From the NCBI RefSeq assembly GCF_029212575.1, contig NZ_JARGPK010000048.1, positions 1 through 64,000 of the forward strand: 64,000 bases of DNA, written 5' to 3'. Shown here piece after piece: positions 44,447 to 53,155 of this stretch; position 1 is the first letter of the stretch; every line of letters starts with the position of its first letter. The DNA is from Antarcticimicrobium sp. (GTDB taxonomy: Bacteria > Pseudomonadota > Alphaproteobacteria > Rhodobacterales > Rhodobacteraceae). The notes under the pieces are model-generated. The model was given only the letters and a program-made list of their open reading frames with translations, was not told the DNA's origin and ran no database searches. The position numbers and the translations under genes were made by a program.

Positions 44447-45643
44447 ATGCCAGCATTTAACCCCAGGATTTTCACGAACCCCGACCGCCTTAAGCACATT
44501 TCACCGAAATATTTGCTGGCATTCTTCAACAAGTGGCGGAGCTACATTTCCGCACGTGGCCTTGAGCTTCCCGATGACGCGGCCGATGGTTTTCCTTTCG
44601 ATGATCTGTCGCAGATCCTGATGCGCCCCGATGACAGCGTTCCTCCGGAAATGGTGGATGCGCTCTACTATGTTCATGAAACAGCGTCCAAGGAGTCAGC
44701 CGAGGAACTGATTGAAACAGCGCAGAATGCCGGCCTGACCATTGAGCCTGGCGAAGAACCGTCGGATGCCGACGTGGCACTGCAAATTTGGCTTCAGCGC
44801 CCCGATATACTCCGCCGCCAACACGCAGAAGTCGTTGCCTTCAAACGCTCTCGTTTCATGTATTTTGGTGGCAAGTCAGGAAAGCCGCGTCCTGCGATCG
44901 ACCCCACGCCGGAACAGGTCAGCGCGATGCAAGGCAAGATGGATGAATGGTTCGACAAAAAGCGACGAGGCAAGGGAAGTCGGATCTTCGCGTTCCCACG
45001 GGGAACGAAGACGTGGTTTCTGATTAGGCACGGAGAACCCATGCGCCGGGAAGGTCGGCATCAGGATGATGGCGGCTCTGGCATTGCATATTACCGCCCC
45101 CAGAAACATGACGTTGTGATCTTCGATGGCGAGACCGACGAGATGGCCGTCAATGCAGGCACCAAGGGGGAACGTGAACTGTACCTCGGAACGTTTGGCG
45201 AGATCATCTTCGGGGATGATGAATACTTCGACAGATCAGATCGCTTCACCCTGTTGCCATTGCTGGACAAGGGCCCGAACGCATTGGTGAACGAAACGGT
45301 TCCCGAAATCAGCAAGGTTCGCTTGATTGAGATCGAGCGCTTCTGGGGAGGCAAGGCAAAGGAAAAGGAAATCCGGAAGGCAACAGATCTTTTTGTTGCT
45401 TGGGAAGATTGCTGGAAGGAACGCCTGAACATGGGTTCGATAGATCGAGCTGTCTTCAAGGTGAAGTTCGCCGGCGATGGAAAAGAGCGGACGGTGGCGA
45501 TCTTACCGCCTAGCCTGGCACGCTACGACCGCGACGATGACAGTGATCGTATCGACCGTTGGCTTAAGGATCAGGGATTCTGCAAACTCAATCCGGAAAG
45601 TGACGATGATGACGACGACGGCGCTGTTTTGGAAGACGATTGA
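44447..45643 (+). CDS. Unrecognised phage cargo protein A
   Basis: The 398-residue protein begins MPAFNPRIFTNPDRLKHISP. It seems to have a helical N-terminal part (about 1-140) and a beta-rich middle (about 150-300; RIFAFPRGTKTWFLIRHGEP, GIAYYRPQKHDVVIFD). The C-terminus ends in an acidic tail (ESDDDDDDGAVLEDD). No Walker, nuclease or HTH motif is evident. GAAAAGAGG precedes the ATG. It overlaps gene B by 38 bases, and both sit between the divergent early promoters and a strong terminator, i.e. a self-contained unit. I do not know its function. Confidence 0.75.
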   Translation: MPAFNPRIFTNPDRLKHISPKYLLAFFNKWRSYISARGLELPDDAADGFPFDDLSQILMRPDDSVPPEMVDALYYVHETASKESAEELIETAQNAGLTIEPGEEPSDADVALQIWLQRPDILRRQHAEVVAFKRSRFMYFGGKSGKPRPAIDPTPEQVSAMQGKMDEWFDKKRRGKGSRIFAFPRGTKTWFLIRHGEPMRREGRHQDDGGSGIAYYRPQKHDVVIFDGETDEMAVNAGTKGERELYLGTFGEIIFGDDEYFDRSDRFTLLPLLDKGPNALVNETVPEISKVRLIEIERFWGGKAKEKEIRKATDLFVAWEDCWKERLNMGSIDRAVFKVKFAGDGKERTVAILPPSLARYDRDDDSDRIDRWLKDQGFCKLNPESDDDDDDGAVLEDD

Positions 45644-46772
45644 GGATATTCCCGGACTGGCAACGGACACCCGGGACTGGAGGCGGCGCCTCGGCGAAAC
45701 CTGGAAACATGCCCGGCCATATCTAACGGAAACTCCACGGTTCGCCGAGCAGGTGAATTGTCCAATGCCGGGCGGCGAGCACTGCCCGAGGCGGGTTGTC
45801 AAACAGGATGATGGATCCATCCGAGCGGTGTGCGGTGACCGCGAGCGTCTGTGCAAATCGCTTGACCTGCAACCTAAGCATATCCGCATCCGTGAACTCG
45901 ATACGGATAGGCTGCGATCCGATATCGCCAAGGCATTCGGGATCAACCCTGTCGCTCGGCAGCAACGCGGGATGATCGAGCATCTGGGCGATTACCTGGT
46001 GCGAGCGGGCGTGGGTTTTCCGGTGTTTTTTTCGCTTGCCGGTCGGCGAAACCCTATCGGCACTTCTGACATATTCGGCCTCGACCGCCGTGGACTTCCG
46101 TTCGTTCTCATGGTTCCCGCGCTACGAGACGTTGAACCAAGTGTTGTTGCAGCGATTCACGGTATGGACGGACGAGTGCTTGCATTCGATGAGTGCATGC
46201 AATTCGCACGGCCTCCCGGACAGGGCTTCGATGCATCGATGCTGCCGTCCGAGATATTCGCTCCGGAGATCGCGACACTGGCCGACGCCGAAGACGATCC
46301 GGTCCAACCCGTCTTGGACCTGCCGGTCGGGGCGACGTGGGCCAAACTGAAATTCGCGTTTATTTCCGAAGAGGTCATCAACGTCAGTTACGGCAAGCAA
46401 GCGCCGGTGAGGATCGAGCCGGACCTCCTTGGCATGAAGAACCAGCGAAATGGCAAGGCAACACGTCAATGGCGGCTACTTCTGGTCTGTGCCGTTCTCG
46501 ACGGCGCCCTGCCTCGCTCATTTCCTGTCCAGACCATCAGGGGCCAGCCACTTTCTGCCGGGTCGATCAAAGCTCTCGATGATGTCAAACGGGGTTATGA
46601 TCGCCAACGCCAACACCTGTTTGCTGCCTTGAAGTCACGTTTCGGCATCACGGATCTCCCCCCCTTCAAGAGAACTGTGGACTGCTACGAGGCAGAGTTC
46701 GTCGTAGATGCGAGCGGCCTTCGGCAGGGCGTTGCGGATCAGCGCGACCGAAATTTCGTCGAGCCGCGCTGA
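45606..46772 (+). CDS. Unrecognised phage cargo protein B with Cys cluster
   Basis: The 388-residue protein starts at ATG 45606 (or 45609) inside the end of gene A, with GGAAAG upstream. Residues about 45-85 carry four Cys with zinc-finger-like spacing (VNCPMPGGEHCPRR, then AVCGDRERLCKSL). The rest is alpha-beta with no motif that I recognise (FPVFFSLAGRRNPIG, WRLLLVCAVLDGALPRSF). The coupling with A and the shared terminator suggest that the two products work together. Lysogeny control, superinfection exclusion or defence are all possible and unproven. Confidence 0.7.
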   Translation: MMTTTALFWKTIEDIPGLATDTRDWRRRLGETWKHARPYLTETPRFAEQVNCPMPGGEHCPRRVVKQDDGSIRAVCGDRERLCKSLDLQPKHIRIRELDTDRLRSDIAKAFGINPVARQQRGMIEHLGDYLVRAGVGFPVFFSLAGRRNPIGTSDIFGLDRRGLPFVLMVPALRDVEPSVVAAIHGMDGRVLAFDECMQFARPPGQGFDASMLPSEIFAPEIATLADAEDDPVQPVLDLPVGATWAKLKFAFISEEVINVSYGKQAPVRIEPDLLGMKNQRNGKATRQWRLLLVCAVLDGALPRSFPVQTIRGQPLSAGSIKALDDVKRGYDRQRQHLFAALKSRFGITDLPPFKRTVDCYEAEFVVDASGLRQGVADQRDRNFVEPR

Positions 46773-46799
46773 AAAAATCTGAAAAAAATCGCATCGCAA

Positions 46800-46834
46800 A
46801 ACCGCTGAAGACTCTGGGTCTTCGGCGGTTTTTC
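46800..46834 (+). terminator. Rho-independent terminator of the two-gene cargo unit
   Basis: AACCGCTGAAGAC (46800-46812) pairs with GTCTTCGGCGGTT (46818-46830) with one G-T pair and a 5-base loop, followed by TTTC. It is 28 bases behind the stop of gene B. Confidence 0.85.
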
Positions 46835-46931
46835 TTTGTGTCGAAGCCACTCCCACCGCCGTCCCAGCGAAATTTCGCCGGAGCCGGGTACTCGGGCCGC
46901 GTGCCCGTCCACCTGGACGAAGGCGAAAACC

Positions 46932-47537
46932 ATGGAGCAGCTTCAACAGCTTACCAACCCCAATACACGTATTTCCCGCAATATCCGCTTCCGCGCAGCC
47001 CGTCTGGCGCGTTCTGGCGCGGTGCCGGGTCTCGACGCAGACGACATCGAGCAGGAATTGCGTCTCGACCTGATCAGGCGGGCCAGCCGCTTTGATCCAG
47101 CGAAATCTTCCTTCGACACATTCGCGGACCGGATCATCACGAACCGGATCGCGACGCTGGCAAGCAGCACAAAGGCCATGCGCGCCGAGCGTGAGATGCA
47201 ATCTATCCATTCGCCCGCCGGTGATGTTGATGGAGGGTTGGCCCTTTCCGACATTTTGCCGGAAGCGGCGGCGTTGGATCCTGTCGACGAGTTTTCGCTG
47301 AAACACGGGCCGGGCTTGAAAGGGGATGTGGGCAAGCTGCTCGCCGCACTGTGCCCAACAACCCGGCAGGTCGCAATCGCGGTCACCCACCTCAGCATCT
47401 CCGAAACGGCGCGCGCACTCGGGCTGCACCGGAGCACAGTCTACGAGCGTCTCGGCGTGATCCGCAAAACTGCCAGGGAACTGGGACTCGACGGGTATTT
47501 CGAAGCCGTCCCGACAGTTGCGGCGGCCCGCCGGTAA
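46932..47537 (+). CDS. Sigma-70-like factor of the phage
   Basis: The 201-residue protein has a region-2-like block (LDADDIEQELRLDLIRRASR, FDTFADRIITNRIATLAS) and a region-4-like HTH (SISETARALGLHRSTVYERL, about 160-179). It is short for a sigma factor and lacks regions 1 and 3. It could switch late transcription on, as phage-encoded sigma-like factors do. Its start at 46932 follows GAAGGCG. Confidence 0.75.
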   Translation: MEQLQQLTNPNTRISRNIRFRAARLARSGAVPGLDADDIEQELRLDLIRRASRFDPAKSSFDTFADRIITNRIATLASSTKAMRAEREMQSIHSPAGDVDGGLALSDILPEAAALDPVDEFSLKHGPGLKGDVGKLLAALCPTTRQVAIAVTHLSISETARALGLHRSTVYERLGVIRKTARELGLDGYFEAVPTVAAARR

Positions 47538-47690
47538 GTAACGGCAAGCACCCAATCAAATTCATGCCGGGCCTTCGGGCGAATGCAAAACCCTCAGGGA
47601 AACACCCCGACCGCGAGCTCCAAGGCGGCGTCGGGCCCGGCAGTTGTCACCTCGCGACGATCCTTGGGCAAGACGGAAAGGAGCATCGAT

Positions 47691-47981
47691 ATGTTCACCA
47701 ACCCCCTGAAAAAACTGCGGCAGTCCACCTGGCTGAGCGCCATACCCGACACAGTCGCGGTGCCCGCCATCGGCGATCGCCCGGCGCGCACGGTCGCCAT
47801 TGAGCGTGCCACGATCGACGACATCGCGTTCGCGTTGTTGCCGCTGAATCGGGAGCGCTCTGCACTCACTCAGACCATCGTTGCGCTGGAAGAAATCGCG
47901 TCGATGGCGCGCAAGCAGGGCGCGGCTGGTACGGACATTGCCGTCTCGGCTGCCGCCCGCGAATTGGAGGCACGCAAATGA
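47691..47981 (+). CDS. Small phage protein before the Sak4-like gene
   Basis: The 96-residue protein begins MFTNPLKKLRQSTWLSAIPD and is helical in its second half (ALLPLNRERSALTQTIVALE). GAAAGGAG precedes the ATG. It overlaps the next gene by 4 bases and so belongs to the recombination operon. The function is unknown. Confidence 0.65.
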   Translation: MFTNPLKKLRQSTWLSAIPDTVAVPAIGDRPARTVAIERATIDDIAFALLPLNRERSALTQTIVALEEIASMARKQGAAGTDIAVSAAARELEARK

Positions 47982-48874
47982 GCGCGCCTTTCCAACCCGC
48001 CCCGTTGAAGATCATCACCGCCGACGAACGCCTGAAAGAAGCACGCGGCATCAAGGGCGTCCTCACCGGCATTTCCGGGATCGGCAAAACCAGCCAGCTT
48101 TGGACGCTGGATCCGGAAAGGACCCTGTTCCTGAACCTCGAAGCAGGCGAACTGGCGGTACAGGGCTGGCCCGGAGACGAGGTCCGTATCAGGGACTGGG
48201 AACGGGCCCGCGATCTTGCCTGCTGGATAGGCGGCCCTAACCCTGCGATGCGCGAGGATCAGCCCTATAGCCAGGGCGATTATGACCGCGTACGCGCCGC
48301 CTTCGGTGATCCCGCCGTACTGGACAAGTACGACACCGTGTTCGTCGACAGCATCTCGGTCGCCTCCCGTATCTGCATGCAATGGTGCAAAGGCCAGCCT
48401 CAGGCGCAGTCGGATCGCAGCGGCAAGCTCGATTTGCGTGGCGCCTACGGGTTGCTAGGCCAGGAAATGATCGGCTGGCTCACGCACCTGCAGCACACGC
48501 CGCGCAAGAACATCTGGCTGGTCGGCCTCCTCGACCGGAAGATCGACGACTTCGGCAAACCGTTTTTCGCGATGCAGATCGAAGGCTCGAAGACGGGCCT
48601 CGAACTGCCCGGCATTGTCGACGAGGTCATTTCGCTCGCCGAGATCCGCCCCCAGGAGGGCGAGCCTTACCGGGCGTTCGTCTGCACCACCATCAACGAT
48701 TTCGGCTTTCCCGCGAAAGACCGCAGCGGCCGGCTCTCAATGATCGAGCAGGCGCATCTCGGACGCCTCATGGCGAAGATCCGTGATGGCGCGGGGACGA
48801 CCGCCAAATCCGGCCTCGACTTCGATCTGCCGCAAGCGGCGGCCCAGCCGAATTCCCCGACGAAAGGAGCATAA
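47978..48874 (+). CDS. Sak4-like RecA-fold ATPase (single-strand annealing/recombination)
   Basis: The 298-residue protein has Walker A (LTGISGIGKTSQLW, about 29-42) and Walker B (KYDTVFVDSIS, about 116-126) in a minimal RecA fold of the Sak4 kind, as known from phage recombination modules. An SSB-like partner is usually next to it; the following gene fits that place. It would anneal or pair phage DNA. C-terminal residues (about 275-298) look disordered. Confidence 0.8.
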   Translation: MSAPFQPAPLKIITADERLKEARGIKGVLTGISGIGKTSQLWTLDPERTLFLNLEAGELAVQGWPGDEVRIRDWERARDLACWIGGPNPAMREDQPYSQGDYDRVRAAFGDPAVLDKYDTVFVDSISVASRICMQWCKGQPQAQSDRSGKLDLRGAYGLLGQEMIGWLTHLQHTPRKNIWLVGLLDRKIDDFGKPFFAMQIEGSKTGLELPGIVDEVISLAEIRPQEGEPYRAFVCTTINDFGFPAKDRSGRLSMIEQAHLGRLMAKIRDGAGTTAKSGLDFDLPQAAAQPNSPTKGA

Positions 48875-48878
48875 ACCC

Positions 48879-49505
48879 ATGGCAGACAACATGGATTTCA
48901 ACGGCGCCGACAGCCAGGACGCCGCATTCGACCTCATCCCCGCCAACACCTTGGTCAAGGTCGGCCTGACGATCCGCCCAGGGGGTGCGGGTCCAGAGGG
49001 CTGGCTCACCCAAAGCCGCACGAGTGCGGCGCTTTATCTCAACACCGAAGCTGTCGTCCTCGATGGCCAGTATGCGCGCCGGCGGATCTACACCCGTATC
49101 GGTTTCAAGGGAAAAAGCGTCAACGAACGCGGTGAGGATACCTACGCCAACCGTGGCCGCGCCCTGATCCGAGGCATTCTGGAATCCGCGCGTGGCATCA
49201 AGGCCAGCGATCAATCGGAAGCTGCGCGGGCCGCGCGTATGATCCGCAGCCTCGGAGACCTGAGCGGCATCGACTTCGTGGCCAAGATTGGGGTCGAAAA
49301 GGACCGCGACAATCCCGACGACGCCGGGCGCAACGTGATCAAGGCCGCCATTGGTCCGGACAATGGGCAATATCTGACCGTGATGGGTTCCGCGCCGATG
49401 CCGACAACCGCAGCGTCTGTGCCGCCAGTCAACTCTGGCGCTGTAGCGGAACAGCCTGGCTCGTCCGCGCCTGCCTCGGGCGGCGCACCGTTCTGGGCAC
49501 GCTGA
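48879..49505 (+). CDS. Phage single-strand DNA-binding-like protein (inferred)
   Basis: The 208-residue protein has a beta-rich N-terminal half (NTLVKVGLTIRPGG, then YARRRIYTRIGFKGKSVN) and a Pro/Ala/Ser-rich linker before the C-terminal tail GGAPFWAR. Position between Sak4-like and helicase genes suggests a ssDNA-binding role; the primary sequence does not show a classical OB motif and the tail is not the acidic tip of bacterial SSB. It starts 4 bases after the previous stop. Confidence 0.5.
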   Translation: MADNMDFNGADSQDAAFDLIPANTLVKVGLTIRPGGAGPEGWLTQSRTSAALYLNTEAVVLDGQYARRRIYTRIGFKGKSVNERGEDTYANRGRALIRGILESARGIKASDQSEAARAARMIRSLGDLSGIDFVAKIGVEKDRDNPDDAGRNVIKAAIGPDNGQYLTVMGSAPMPTTAASVPPVNSGAVAEQPGSSAPASGGAPFWAR

Positions 49506-49516
49506 GGGAGACCATC

Positions 49517-51199
49517 ATGATCCCTCGTGACTATCAGCGGGCAGCCGTCGACGCTGCCCATGACCGCACGGCCTCGCACGGCAATACCATGCTCGTGCTG
49601 CCGACCGGAGCCGGGAAGACGGCCATCGCCGGGTTCTTTGTCGGTGAACAGGCCGAACGGGACCGCGACGCCAAGATGCTAGTGCTTCAACATACGGATG
49701 AGCTCATCGAGCAAAACCGCTCCGCCATCGGCGGCATCTCCGGGCTGGGCACCTCGGTTGTCAAGGCAGAGCAGGATTGCTGGGATGGCCGTGTCGTCTT
49801 CGGCAGTGTGCAGACGCTTGCCCGGGAAAACCGGCGCAAGCCCATGCCGGAACTGAGCCACATCGTGATCGACGAGTGCCACCGTGCAGCCGCCGGAAGC
49901 TACCAGGCAATCCTTGATCACGCGCGGGACATCAGCCCTGGAGTGAAATTACTCGGGCTTTCGGCCACGCCGGGGCGCGGCGATGGCCGGTCCTTGCGCA
50001 AGACCTTCAGCAATGTCGGATACCATCTGCGCATCGGCACGCTCATTGCGCGCGGCCTGCTTGTCCCGCCCCGGACCTTCACCATCGATCTCGGGATCGA
50101 CGACGAGCTCTCCGGCATCAACAGCACCGCCGGTGATTTCGACATGCGACAGGCCGACAAGGTCCTCAATCGCTCGGTGCTCAACGAGACCGTGGTTGAG
50201 CATTGGAAGGACAAGGCAGCCGATCGGCGCAGCATCTTCTTCTGCTCGACGGTCGATCACGCCGAAGCGGTGGCGGACGCATTTCGTGCGGAAGGGGTCA
50301 TTGCCGAGCCGATAACCGGCGACATGCCAGCCAAGGCCCGCGCCGATCTCATCGCCCGGTTCGACCGCGGCGAGGTCCAGGTGCTCACGAATTGCATGGT
50401 CCTGACCGAGGGTTTCGACAGTCAGCCTGTGGGCTGCATCGGCATCCTGCGCCCCATGCTTCACAAGGGGACGTTCATCCAGGCCGTCGGCCGCGGACTG
50501 CGCCGGGTCGACCCCGAGCGCTTCCCCGGCATCGTCAAAACGGATTGCGTCGTGCTGGACTTCGCGGGTGCCGCGCTCCGCCACGGCTCTCTTGAGCAGG
50601 ACATCGCCCTCGATGAGGATGAAACGCCGCCTGGCGAGCAACCCTGGAAGACCTGTCCATCCTGTGACGCGGAACTCCCGCTTGGCGCATCCGTTTGCGA
50701 TTTCTGTGGGCATGTCTTCACGCGCGACATTGGCGAAAAGCGACTGCTGACCACGTTCGAGATGACCGAAGTCGATCTTCTGGATCGCTCGCCATTTTCC
50801 TGGTGCGATCTCCATGGCGACGGCCAGGCGCTCATGGCCAGCGGTTTTCAGGGGTGGGCCGGAGTATTCCATGACGGCGAATTGTGGCACGCGCTCGGTC
50901 ACCCCAAGAGCAAGCCGATCCGCACGCTGGCTGTAGGGACGCGTGTGCAGGCGCTTGCTGCGGCCGACGACTTCCTGCGGGCCACGGAAACGTCCAGCGC
51001 CTCAGCCAAGAGCAAGCGTTGGCTCAATGACCCGGCCAGTATGCGGCAGATCGAACTGCTGCAACGCGCGGGTTTCGAAGCCAGCGGTATGGATTTCGGG
51101 CTCTCGAAATATGCGGCCAACTGCCAGCTCAACTTCCGCTGGAACCGGTCCGCCATCCGAGCCGCTGTCCTGCGCGATCTGAAGCGAAGCGCCGCATGA
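49517..51199 (+). CDS. SF2 DEAD/DEAH-box helicase with zinc ribbon
   Basis: The 560-residue protein has motif I LPTGAGKTAIAG, motif II IVIDECHRA (DECH), motif III GLSATPGRGD and motif VI QAVGRGLRR. A four-Cys zinc ribbon (CPSCDAELPLGASVCDFCGH) stands at about 380-399. It would unwind DNA during phage replication or recombination. The 67-residue gene starts in its stop codon. Confidence 0.9.
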   Translation: MIPRDYQRAAVDAAHDRTASHGNTMLVLPTGAGKTAIAGFFVGEQAERDRDAKMLVLQHTDELIEQNRSAIGGISGLGTSVVKAEQDCWDGRVVFGSVQTLARENRRKPMPELSHIVIDECHRAAAGSYQAILDHARDISPGVKLLGLSATPGRGDGRSLRKTFSNVGYHLRIGTLIARGLLVPPRTFTIDLGIDDELSGINSTAGDFDMRQADKVLNRSVLNETVVEHWKDKAADRRSIFFCSTVDHAEAVADAFRAEGVIAEPITGDMPAKARADLIARFDRGEVQVLTNCMVLTEGFDSQPVGCIGILRPMLHKGTFIQAVGRGLRRVDPERFPGIVKTDCVVLDFAGAALRHGSLEQDIALDEDETPPGEQPWKTCPSCDAELPLGASVCDFCGHVFTRDIGEKRLLTTFEMTEVDLLDRSPFSWCDLHGDGQALMASGFQGWAGVFHDGELWHALGHPKSKPIRTLAVGTRVQALAAADDFLRATETSSASAKSKRWLNDPASMRQIELLQRAGFEASGMDFGLSKYAANCQLNFRWNRSAIRAAVLRDLKRSAA

Positions 51200-51399
51200 A
51201 ACGGCCTAACCCCTTGCCTCCAGACCACATGTCGCCCGCTGAACGCCGCGCCGAGCTATGCGGCCTGCTGGCTCTTGGGCTGGTACGGTTGCAGATGCGT
51301 GATCGGGCGGAAGTATCTGACAAAATTGGAGAAAGTAGCCTACACTATCCGACCGACGAATGGCGTCATGCAACTCCAACTCACCGGAGAAATGCATGA
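51196..51399 (+). CDS. Small phage protein coupled to helicase and DUF2924 genes
   Basis: The 67-residue frame (MKRPNPLPPDHMSPAERRAE, then LCGLLALGLVRLQMRDRA) overlaps the helicase stop (ATGA) and ends in an ATGA with the DUF2924 gene. The first 40 residues look like the conserved part. A promoter lies within it at 51317-51346. The function is unknown. Confidence 0.55.
   Translation: MKRPNPLPPDHMSPAERRAELCGLLALGLVRLQMRDRAEVSDKIGESSLHYPTDEWRHATPTHRRNA
51317..51346 (+). promoter_or_regulatory. Promoter of the DUF2924/recombinase cassette
   Basis: CTGACA (51317-51322), 18 bases and TACACT (51341-51346) form a sigma-70-like promoter 50 bases before the DUF2924 start. The 18-base spacing matches the two early promoters. 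Confidence 0.5.
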
Positions 51400-51848
51400 C
51401 CAAACAAGATCCCATTCCCGCCCGCCTCGCCGCGCTCAAGACCACGTCGACACCAGACCTGAAGCAGCAATGGCGCGACCTGTTCGACAGCGAACCGCCG
51501 CCGTTCAACCGGCGCTACCTCGAGTCCCGCCTGGCCTACCGCATCCAGGAACTGGCCTATGGCGGGCTGAAGCCCGAAACGGTGAAAAGGCTGGAGGCGC
51601 TTGGCGAGCAACTCGATGGCGGAGATCGGAGGAAGAGCCGCATCCGCGCTGACCTGACGCCCATCGTCGGGACGCGGTTGATCCGCGAATGGCAGGGCAT
51701 TGAGCATGTCGTCACCGTCACCGCCGACGGCTTTGACTGGCAGGGTCGCCCTTACAAATCGCTCTCCGCGATTGCCCGCGCAATCACCGGAACGCGTTGG
51801 AACGGCTGGGTGTTCTTTGGCCTGAAAAACCATCGGAGGGGCGTATGA
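51396..51848 (+). CDS. DUF2924 protein, recombinase partner
   Basis: The 150-residue protein has the DUF2924 blocks LKQQWRDLFDSEPPPFNRRY, ESRLAYRIQELAYGGL, TRLIREWQGIEHVVTV and YKSLSAIARAITGTRWNGW. It stands immediately before the serine recombinase and overlaps it by 4 bases, a conserved arrangement. It may serve as a directionality factor or DNA-binding partner (inference). GGAG is 8 bases before the ATG. Confidence 0.85.
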   Translation: MTKQDPIPARLAALKTTSTPDLKQQWRDLFDSEPPPFNRRYLESRLAYRIQELAYGGLKPETVKRLEALGEQLDGGDRRKSRIRADLTPIVGTRLIREWQGIEHVVTVTADGFDWQGRPYKSLSAIARAITGTRWNGWVFFGLKNHRRGV

Positions 51849-53155
51849 CCAAACCGATTGTCCGGAAACTGCGCTGCGCGATCTACACGCGCAAATCCTC
51901 CGAGGAAGGGCTGGAGCAGGAATTCAACTCGCTCCACGCCCAAAGAGAGGCCTGCGAGGCGTACATCGCCAGCCAGCGATCCGAGGGTTGGGTGCTGGTC
52001 CGCGATCAATATGACGACGGTGGGATCTCCGGCGGCACGCTCGAACGCCCCGGGTTGCAACAGCTGATGGCGGACATTGAGGACGGCCTCGTCGACGTGG
52101 TCGTTGTCTACAAGATCGACCGCCTCAGTCGCTCGCTGGCCGATTTCGCCAAGCTGGTGGAAGTCTTCGACCGCAATGACGTGACCTTCGTGTCGGTGAC
52201 GCAGTCGTTCAACACGACCACATCGATGGGCAGACTGACGCTGAACATCCTGCTCAGCTTCGCCCAGTTCGAACGCGAGGTGACCGCCGAACGCATCCGC
52301 GACAAGGTCGCGGCCAGCCGCAAGAAGGGCATGTGGATGGGCGGCGTGCCGCCCTACGGCTACCGCGTCGAGAACCGGAAGCTGGTGATCGACGATGATC
52401 GCGCCGCGCATGTCCGCTGGATCTTCGCCACGTTCCTCGCGATCGGATCGGGAACAGAACTGGCCCGCGAGGTCGCCAAACGCGGCATCCGCACGCCGCG
52501 CGGCAACCGGGTCGACAAGAAGTACCTGTACCGAATGCTGAATAACCGCGCCTATATCGGCGAGGCGGTCCACAAGGGCGACAGCTATCCCGGCGAGCAT
52601 GACGCCATCATCGACAGGAGTGTCTGGGACAAGGTCCACGCCATTCTGACCGAAAGCCCCCGCAAGCGCGCCGCGCGCACTCGCGCCGACACGCCCGCGC
52701 TGCTGAAAGGGTTGCTCTTCGGCCCAGATGGTGCGGCGTTCTCGCCGACACACACACGCAAGGGCGGCAAGCTTTACCGGTACTATGTCAGTCAGACAGT
52801 TCTGAAGCACGGCGCTGGATCGTGTCCCGTGGGCCGTGTCTCAGCGGGCGAGATAGAAGTCGCCGTCGTCGACCAACTGCGCGTCGTTTTCCGCCAGCCC
52901 GAGATCGTTGCAGGGACATGGAAGGCGGCGCGCGCACAGGAGGGCGAGATCACCGAGGCCGATGCCCGTGACGCGCTGATCCGTCTTGATCCACTCTGGG
53001 ACGAGCTCTTCCCCGCCGAGCAGGCGCGCATTGTCACGCTGCTGGTCGAGCGCGTGGACATCAGCACGGCGGGCCTGAACGTCAGGCTCCGCATGGACGG
53101 CCTCCGTGACCTTGCGCGCGAGATGTTTGAAGGCGGTGTTGAGGCAGCGGCATGA
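51845..53155 (+). CDS. Large serine recombinase (phage integrase)
   Basis: The 436-residue protein has the resolvase N-terminus with catalytic Ser in IYTRKSSEEGLEQEFNS, then VYKIDRLSRSLADFAKLV and AQFEREVTAERIRDKV. The recombinase domain (GYRVENRKLVIDD, PRGNRVDKKYLYRMLNNRAY) follows. A zinc ribbon is not obvious, which fits the short alphaproteobacterial group. It would integrate and excise the prophage; its att site should lie nearby. Confidence 0.92.
   Translation: MTKPIVRKLRCAIYTRKSSEEGLEQEFNSLHAQREACEAYIASQRSEGWVLVRDQYDDGGISGGTLERPGLQQLMADIEDGLVDVVVVYKIDRLSRSLADFAKLVEVFDRNDVTFVSVTQSFNTTTSMGRLTLNILLSFAQFEREVTAERIRDKVAASRKKGMWMGGVPPYGYRVENRKLVIDDDRAAHVRWIFATFLAIGSGTELAREVAKRGIRTPRGNRVDKKYLYRMLNNRAYIGEAVHKGDSYPGEHDAIIDRSVWDKVHAILTESPRKRAARTRADTPALLKGLLFGPDGAAFSPTHTRKGGKLYRYYVSQTVLKHGAGSCPVGRVSAGEIEVAVVDQLRVVFRQPEIVAGTWKAARAQEGEITEADARDALIRLDPLWDELFPAEQARIVTLLVERVDISTAGLNVRLRMDGLRDLAREMFEGGVEAAA

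Noticed and set aside
45540..45640. GAT/GAC repeat tract at the end of cargo gene A as a possible repeat element
   Set aside because: It simply encodes the acidic Asp-rich tail of protein A in frame.
51752..52810. 352-codon minus-strand frame opposite the serine recombinase
   Set aside because: It is the antisense shadow of a clear recombinase; residues are Val/Asp/Arg/His-rich with no motif.
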